The position numbers and the translations under genes were made by a program. A stretch of DNA of 57,419 nt from Aminivibrio pyruvatiphilus. GTDB lineage: Bacteria; Synergistota; Synergistia; Synergistales; Aminobacteriaceae. Every line of letters begins with the position of its first letter. The first letter of the stretch is position 1. Below are positions 52,799 to 57,419 of this stretch, in pieces. The notes below the pieces were generated by a model. The model saw only the letters and a program-made list of their open reading frames with translations. It had not been told where the DNA came from and did not search any database. The stretch spans positions 1 through 57,419 of the forward strand of contig NZ_SORI01000019.1 in the NCBI RefSeq assembly GCF_004366815.1. The letters run 5' to 3'.

Positions 52799-52834
52799 GG
52801 AGCAGGCGGAGGAAGCACTCCTCCGCCGTGCTCC
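52799..52834 (-). other. Intercistronic hairpin between dctP and dctQ
   Basis: GGAGCA and GGCGGAGGA (52799-52813) pair with TCCTCCGCC (52819-52827) and TGCTCC (52829-52834): 15 bp, five-base loop, a single bulged base at 52828. No T run follows on the minus strand, so it is not a classic terminator. Such stems after a binding-protein gene often protect its mRNA from 3' exonucleases and raise its level over the permease genes; that role is inferred. Confidence 0.7.
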
Positions 52835-52852
52835 GCAGGCTTGCCGTGTAGA

Positions 52853-53869
52853 TTATTTGGGGGCGTACTGCTGCTTGAATTCTTCTATCAGTTCCTTGGA
52901 GAACTTGTCAGCAAGCTTGTCCCATGTGGCGGAAACCTTCACGAAAATGGGCTTCAGCTCTTCGGGTGAATAGGTAAATACCTGTATGCCGGCCTGTCTC
53001 ATAAGCTCGAGATGTTTTTCCTGGTCCTGCTTCGCAAGTTCGATGCTCATTTCAGTGACCTTCGCGCATGCATCGGCGATGACCTTCTGATCTGCAGGAG
53101 AGAGCTTATCCCAGGTTTTCTGGCTGATCATGTAATTGAAGTTTTCAACGGAGTAATTCAGGTCGTACCAATACTTCAGAACGTCTTTCAGCATGGTGTA
53201 GGCAGCCGTCGGGGTCATCCCGTCCACGCCGTCGGCGACTCCTGTCTGGAGGGCTGTGTAAACTTCCGCCCAGGGAACGGTGACGGTCTTGTAGCCCATG
53301 GCTTCCGCGCCGAGTTTGTACACGTCCATGTTGGGGATGCGCACGAGAATTCCCTTGTCCACGTCGGGATTCAGGGGCTCGTTTACCGGTTTCGTGCTTC
53401 CGATGCCGATAAAGCCTTCAACCTGGAAGCCGAGGAGCTTCACGCCAAGTCGCGAGCTGAGTTCGTCCATTTTTTTGAACAGCCATCCGTCAGCGGCGAA
53501 GACTTCCTTCGCTTCGTCGAAATTCCTGACGAAGCAGTTGATGTAGGTTACTTCCAGCCTGGGGTCGAACTGGCTGGGGACGGAAATGGCCGCCATGTCT
53601 ATGGTGCCCCGGATGAGCTCTTCATAGACAAGGGTATAGTCGCCCAGCTGGTTCGCGGGATAAACGACGATTTCGATTCTTCCGTTCGTCTTTTCCTTGA
53701 CTTCTTCGGCAATCTGGTGCATGAGCTTTGTGGCGGTATGCTCAGTGGGAACCTGTCCCGCAAAACGAAGGGTCATCTCGGGAGCCGCGGAGGACATCGC
53801 CGGGACGGCAAGAGATACAGCAAAAACAGCCGCGAGAAGAAGAAGGGCGAATTTTGTTCTCTTATGCAT
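52853..53869 (-). CDS. dctP: TRAP transporter substrate-binding protein DctP
   Basis: The 338-residue protein has a signal peptide (about residues 1-29, cut near SSAA) and the DctP fold. The fold is seen in LRFAGQVPTEHTATKLMHQIAEEV, VVYPANQLGDYTLVYEELIRGTIDMAAIS, the central RIPNMDVYKLGAEAMGYKTV and ALQTGVADGVDG. The Arg in RIPNMDVY sits where TRAP binding proteins contact a carboxylate, so the ligand is likely an organic or amino acid. It is secreted and hands its ligand to DctQM. AAAGGAGTG precedes the ATG, 124 bases after hypD. Confidence 0.94.
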   Translation of the reverse strand: MHKRTKFALLLLAAVFAVSLAVPAMSSAAPEMTLRFAGQVPTEHTATKLMHQIAEEVKEKTNGRIEIVVYPANQLGDYTLVYEELIRGTIDMAAISVPSQFDPRLEVTYINCFVRNFDEAKEVFAADGWLFKKMDELSSRLGVKLLGFQVEGFIGIGSTKPVNEPLNPDVDKGILVRIPNMDVYKLGAEAMGYKTVTVPWAEVYTALQTGVADGVDGMTPTAAYTMLKDVLKYWYDLNYSVENFNYMISQKTWDKLSPADQKVIADACAKVTEMSIELAKQDQEKHLELMRQAGIQVFTYSPEELKPIFVKVSATWDKLADKFSKELIEEFKQQYAPK

Positions 53870-53993
53870 TATTTCAGCACTCCTTTCAGTTTTCTATCAC
53901 CAAGAGTTGCTCTCCGAAGCGCTCTTTCCTCCACTGTCAGGCCGGCTTCTCCTTCAATTCCCCCTTTAAAAAGATGTTTTCTGGAACTTGTGT

Positions 53994-56354
53994 TCAGAAA
54001 CTCTCCTGTGCGGTTCTGGCGATAATCTCTTCCTGGTGGTGATCGTCCAGGTCGACAAAATAATCGCTGTAGCCCGCTACCCTAACAAGAAGGCCGCGGT
54101 ATTCATCGGGATTTTTCTGGGCTTTTCTCAGTGTTTCCGTGTCAACGACATTGAACTGGATATGATGACCGCCGAGATTGAAATAGGTTCTGACGAGCCG
54201 GGCCATTTTCTCCAGGCCCCCCTCCCCGTCCAGAACAGACGGAAGAAACCGCTGGTTCAGGAGAGTCCCTCCCGATTTGACCTGGTTCATCTTGCTGAGG
54301 GATTTCACCACTGCCGTCGGCCCCCTCCGGTCGGCTCCGTGGGAGGGAGACGTGCCGTCCGATTCCGGAACATGGGCGAATCGCCCGTTCGGCGTCGCCC
54401 CGAGTTTTTTCCCGAAGTATATGTGGCATGTGGTGGACAGCATGTTTACGTGATAGGTGGATCCCTTTGGTGACCGCTTCCCGTCGATGGCATCGAGAAG
54501 GGACCCGTAGACCTTTTGCATGATTGAATCTGCGTATTCATCGTCGTTTCCGAAGAAGGGTGTCCGGTTCCAGACGAACTGCCGGAGCTCTTCGTGATCT
54601 TTCCAGTTGTCCTTCAGCGCATCCAGCAAAGAATTCAGAGCGACGGAGCCCTCTTCAAAGACATGCTTTTTGAGCACGGAGAGGCTGTCCGTTACGGTTC
54701 CTATGCCGCAGCACTGGATATAGTCCGTATTGTACCGTGCTCCGCCGTCGTAGTAGTCTTTTCCGTTCTCGATGCAGTCGTGGATGAGGACGGAAAGGTA
54801 CGGGGCCGGGGCATGGCGGGCGAACATCCGCTGGATGTAGTTGTCGGTCCGGATTTTGACATTCACCACATGGGCGAGCTGTTTTTCGAAGGCCCGGTAC
54901 AGGTCGTCGAAATCACGAAACTCCAGGGGATCTCCCGAAGCAATTCCTATTTTTTGTCCGGTGAGGGGGTCGGTGCCGTTGTTGAGCGTAAGCTCAAGGA
55001 TCTTCGGCACATTCAGGTACCCGTGGAGAATGTAGGCTTCTTTCCCGAAGGATCCCGTCTCCACGCATCCGCTTGTTCCTCCGGTTCGGGCGTCCTCAAC
55101 CCGTTTTCCCATTCCGAGCTGCTCCATGACCACTGCATCGGAATTGAAGGCCGAAGGATACCCCGAGCCGCGCCTCATGATCCGGCATGCATGCCGGAGG
55201 AACCTTTCCGGCGTTCTTGATGATATGTGGACGCTCGCCTGGGGCTGAAGAAGCTGAAGTTCGTCGAGGACGTCGAGCATGAGGTAGGAGACTTCGCTGA
55301 CCCCGTCGGCGCCGTCTTCAGTCACTCCTCCGAGATTGATCTGGGTAAAATCATTGTAGGTCCCGCTTTCGGCAGCCGTGACGCCGACCTTGGGAGGAGC
55401 AGGCGTATTGTTGACCTTTATCCAGAAGCAGGAAAGGATCTCCTTTGCTTTTTCCCGGTCCAGAGTGCCATCCCGGATTTCTTTTTCATAGAAAGGGGCG
55501 AGGTGCTGGTCAAAATGGCCGGGAGACATGGCATCCCACCCGTTCAGCTCCGTGATTGTTCCGAGGTGGGTGAACCAGTAGGTCTGGACCGCTTCGTGGA
55601 AGTCCCTGGGGGCATGGGCGGGAACATGGCGGCAGACATCAGCAATTTTGAGAAGTTCGGCTCTCCTTTCGGAGTCCTCCGTTCCTTCCGCCATCCTCTC
55701 GGCCAGTGCCGCATGCCTTTCCGCGAATAGGATGACGGCGTCGCAGGCAATGTCCATCGCCTGCAGCTCCTCATTTTTTTCCGTTGCATGAGGATCGTTT
55801 ATCCAGTCCAGGTTTTTCATTGCACAGGTAATCCTGCTCTTCAGGTCAAGAAGTCCTGTGCGGTAAATTGTCCCGTCGAGGGCTGTGTGTCCCGGTGCAC
55901 GCTGCTCCATGAATTCGGTAAAACAACCGGCTTCGTAGAGGGCAATCCATTCCGCGGGAAGATTTGAGAAAATCCGATCCCGGAGAGTTCTCCCTTTCCA
56001 GTAGGGAACGACGTGTTCGCTGTATGCGGAAATATCCCCCTGTGACACCGTGTACCGTGTCATGGGCCGGGAGTTCAGTATCTCGAAATCCTCCGCCGTA
56101 TGGCAGTTCAGCTCGGGAAAAGTGGAAACGGCCTTGGGGCGGGGACCCCTTTCCCCGACGATAAGCTCCCTGTCACCGATGTATATCGTTTTTTTCTCGC
56201 AGAGATTATAGAAATTTTTCGCCCTCAAAACAGGAACGGAATACTTTCCCTCGTTTTCCCGGTAAAACTCGGTGGTCAGCACCGCCCTTTCGATGGAAAC
56301 GCTCGGTGCGGTTTCAAAACTTTCTTTGCGCAGACACTCTATTCTCTCGTTCAT
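53994..56354 (-). CDS. hypD: Trans-4-hydroxy-L-proline dehydratase (glycyl radical enzyme)
   Basis: The 786-residue enzyme has the glycyl radical motif RVAGYSDYF (Gly761) and the thiyl motif GTSGCVETG (Cys430, Glu432). Residues known in the Clostridioides difficile HypD active site (F152, H160, D278, S334, D339, C434, E436, Y450, T645, G765; recalled from the published structure) are matched here by F148, H156, D274, S330, D335, C430, E432, Y446, T641 and G761, a constant shift of four. HypD dehydrates trans-4-hydroxy-L-proline to pyrroline-5-carboxylate, which is then reduced to proline. GGAGGG precedes the ATG, nine bases after the activase. Sulfonate-cleaving relatives are longer (about 830 residues). 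Confidence 0.9.
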   Translation of the reverse strand: MNERIECLRKESFETAPSVSIERAVLTTEFYRENEGKYSVPVLRAKNFYNLCEKKTIYIGDRELIVGERGPRPKAVSTFPELNCHTAEDFEILNSRPMTRYTVSQGDISAYSEHVVPYWKGRTLRDRIFSNLPAEWIALYEAGCFTEFMEQRAPGHTALDGTIYRTGLLDLKSRITCAMKNLDWINDPHATEKNEELQAMDIACDAVILFAERHAALAERMAEGTEDSERRAELLKIADVCRHVPAHAPRDFHEAVQTYWFTHLGTITELNGWDAMSPGHFDQHLAPFYEKEIRDGTLDREKAKEILSCFWIKVNNTPAPPKVGVTAAESGTYNDFTQINLGGVTEDGADGVSEVSYLMLDVLDELQLLQPQASVHISSRTPERFLRHACRIMRRGSGYPSAFNSDAVVMEQLGMGKRVEDARTGGTSGCVETGSFGKEAYILHGYLNVPKILELTLNNGTDPLTGQKIGIASGDPLEFRDFDDLYRAFEKQLAHVVNVKIRTDNYIQRMFARHAPAPYLSVLIHDCIENGKDYYDGGARYNTDYIQCCGIGTVTDSLSVLKKHVFEEGSVALNSLLDALKDNWKDHEELRQFVWNRTPFFGNDDEYADSIMQKVYGSLLDAIDGKRSPKGSTYHVNMLSTTCHIYFGKKLGATPNGRFAHVPESDGTSPSHGADRRGPTAVVKSLSKMNQVKSGGTLLNQRFLPSVLDGEGGLEKMARLVRTYFNLGGHHIQFNVVDTETLRKAQKNPDEYRGLLVRVAGYSDYFVDLDDHHQEEIIARTAQESF

Positions 56355-56363
56355 GACAAGCCG

Positions 56364-57287
56364 TTACCCTCCTTTTACCGCTTCAATGCCCTGTCTTCGG
56401 AATATATCGAGAGCTTCCGCTATTTTGTCTTCTCTTGGCGGAAGATAATTCCCCATTTTGTACTCCATTACCAGGTTCCTGTATTTTCCTTCGCCTGTGG
56501 AATGATACGGGAGTATGTTGACCCCGGAAAGAGTTTTCAGAGAGGCTGAAAGCTCGGCGACAGCTTCGAGATTCTCTGTGTCGTCGTTAATTCCGGGAAT
56601 GAGCGGCATCCTGATGTTAATTCGGCCCCTGCCTCTCCGGACAAGGGTTTCATCAAGCTTTCCCAGGTTAGACAAAATTATGCGATTACTTACGCCAGTA
56701 TAGTATTCATGCTTCTTTGGGTCAATGTGCTTTATATCGAAAAGAAAAAGATCAGCAATTTCCGCCGCTTCGAGGATATTCTTTTCCTCGCAGTATCCGG
56801 AAGTGTCTATGGCGGTATGTATCTCTTCATCCTGCAGCTTCAGGAGGCAGGCGAAAAGAAAACGGCTCTGAAGGAGGGGTTCTCCTCCGGAAAAGGTGAC
56901 CCCTCCCCCTGATTCATCATAAAATGGAATGTCCTTTTGTGCTTCCTGTACAACATCTCCTAGAGTCATTTCTCTTCCGGCAATTTCGATCGCAGACGGA
57001 GGACAGGTGTCTGCGCATATACCGCAGAGAGTACATTTTTCCTTGTCGTGGCTGAGCCGGCCGTCTGCCTTTCTGCTCCACGCGCCGGACGGGCAGACGG
57101 CTATGCAGCGGCCGCAGCCGATGCACCTGTTCGGGTGGCGCAGAAGGACGGGCTGAGGGGATATGCCTTCCGGGTTATGGCACCACCAGCAGGAAAGGGG
57201 ACATCCTTTCAGAAAGAACGTGGTCCGTATTCCCGGTCCGTCGTGTATGGAATATCTCTTTATATCGAACACGAGTCCCCTGGTCAT
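56364..57287 (-). CDS. hypE: Glycyl radical enzyme activase (HypE type, radical SAM)
   Basis: The 307-residue activase has the radical-SAM cysteines Cys29, Cys33 and Cys36 (CPLSCWWC) and a ferredoxin-like insert with two more [4Fe-4S] motifs (C55-C58-C61-C65, C85-C88-C91-C95). GGGVTFSGGEPLLQ and DIKHIDPKKHEYYTGV follow. It makes the glycyl radical on the adjacent dehydratase. I begin at ATG 57287 (MTRGLVFDIKRYSIHDGPG), preceded by TGGAGAAAAA; an upstream start at 57329 would overlap the previous gene's end. Confidence 0.92.
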   Translation of the reverse strand: MTRGLVFDIKRYSIHDGPGIRTTFFLKGCPLSCWWCHNPEGISPQPVLLRHPNRCIGCGRCIAVCPSGAWSRKADGRLSHDKEKCTLCGICADTCPPSAIEIAGREMTLGDVVQEAQKDIPFYDESGGGVTFSGGEPLLQSRFLFACLLKLQDEEIHTAIDTSGYCEEKNILEAAEIADLFLFDIKHIDPKKHEYYTGVSNRIILSNLGKLDETLVRRGRGRINIRMPLIPGINDDTENLEAVAELSASLKTLSGVNILPYHSTGEGKYRNLVMEYKMGNYLPPREDKIAEALDIFRRQGIEAVKGG

Positions 57288-57325
57288 TTTTTCTCCACAG
57301 TCCCGCTCAGCCCTTCTCCCGGTCA

Positions 57326-57419
57326 TCATGCCCTTCCCGCCGACCTCCAGCAGGGTTCGAGAAGTTCGAGCACTTCGGGGCTGCCGAGCCCCAGGCGCTC
57401 CACCGTCTCCTTCGTCGGC
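57326..57419 (-). CDS. Unidentified protein, C-terminal fragment
   Basis: The last 30 codons of a gene entering from the right edge, ending ...EPCWRSAGRA and TGA at 57326-57328. The frame has normal codon use (TVERLGLGSPEVLELLEP) and stops 39 bases before hypE. That spacing suggests it belongs to the hydroxyproline operon, for example as a pathway enzyme or regulator, but the visible part is too short to identify. Confidence 0.5.
   Translation of the reverse strand, partial: PTKETVERLGLGSPEVLELLEPCWRSAGRA

Noticed and set aside
53994-56354. Pyruvate formate-lyase or isethionate sulfite-lyase as identity of the glycyl radical enzyme
   Set aside because: Pyruvate formate-lyase has two adjacent active-site cysteines, absent here (GTSGCVETG has one). 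Sulfonate lyases are about 40 residues longer, and the HypD residues match at a constant offset.

Overview
The window reads as an anaerobic, amino-acid-fermenting bacterium, most likely a member of the Synergistota. That placement is inference: it rests on the combination of a V-type ATPase, a four-subunit 2-oxoacid:ferredoxin oxidoreductase, a hydroxyproline glycyl radical enzyme, a MoeA-PBP fusion and the rapZ-yvcK-whiA block, not on a marker comparison. MurE carries the DNPR motif of meso-diaminopimelate enzymes. Promoters are of the sigma-70 type and Shine-Dalgarno sites are strong and purine-rich. I see no insertion sequence, prophage, integrase or CRISPR array.

Layout. 1-68 is the 5' end of an unidentified minus-strand gene. 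300-5094 is a plus-strand run: rplU, prp, rpmA, obg, nadD, an LCP-family gene and rsfS, closed by a strong terminator. From about 32.3 kb down to 5.2 kb almost everything is on the minus strand. In transcription order this is mraZ, rsmH, ftsL-like, ftsI, murE, murF, mraY, murD, ftsW, murG, murC, ftsQ-like, ftsA and ftsZ (a dcw cluster without murB or ddl), then a terminator. It continues with a SPOR protein, two moeA-type genes (one fused to a PBP domain), moaA, moaC and a moaB/mog-type gene, then rapZ, yvcK, whiA, pgk and tpiA. The RNase P RNA gene lies directly upstream of mraZ, and cheR is divergent from it.

33.7-42.4 kb is a complete nine-gene V-type ATPase operon (H-I-K-E-C-F-A-B-D). Its K subunit has the residues of the Na+-binding site known from Enterococcus NtpK. 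Next come tRNA-Gly(CCC), an RlmD/TrmA-family methyltransferase, the korDABC oxidoreductase, and an acpS-nnr-(small membrane protein)-tsaE-tsaB block. tRNA-Val(GAC) precedes that block.

The right end (50.7-57.4 kb) is the most distinctive metabolic region. It holds a glycyl radical enzyme whose catalytic residues match trans-4-hydroxy-L-proline dehydratase (HypD) at a constant offset, its radical-SAM activase (HypE), and a TRAP transporter (DctP, DctQ, DctM) in the same orientation. This suggests uptake and reductive fermentation of hydroxyproline.

Together the genes describe cell-wall synthesis and division, Moco/tungsten-cofactor synthesis, ferredoxin-linked oxoacid oxidation, probable Na+ bioenergetics and hydroxyproline use. 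The most interesting non-coding signals are a hairpin that could hide the ribosome-binding site of the first gene, a candidate L21 leader, MraZ-type direct repeats in front of mraZ, a hairpin between dctP and dctQ, and an AT-rich inverted repeat upstream of kor.
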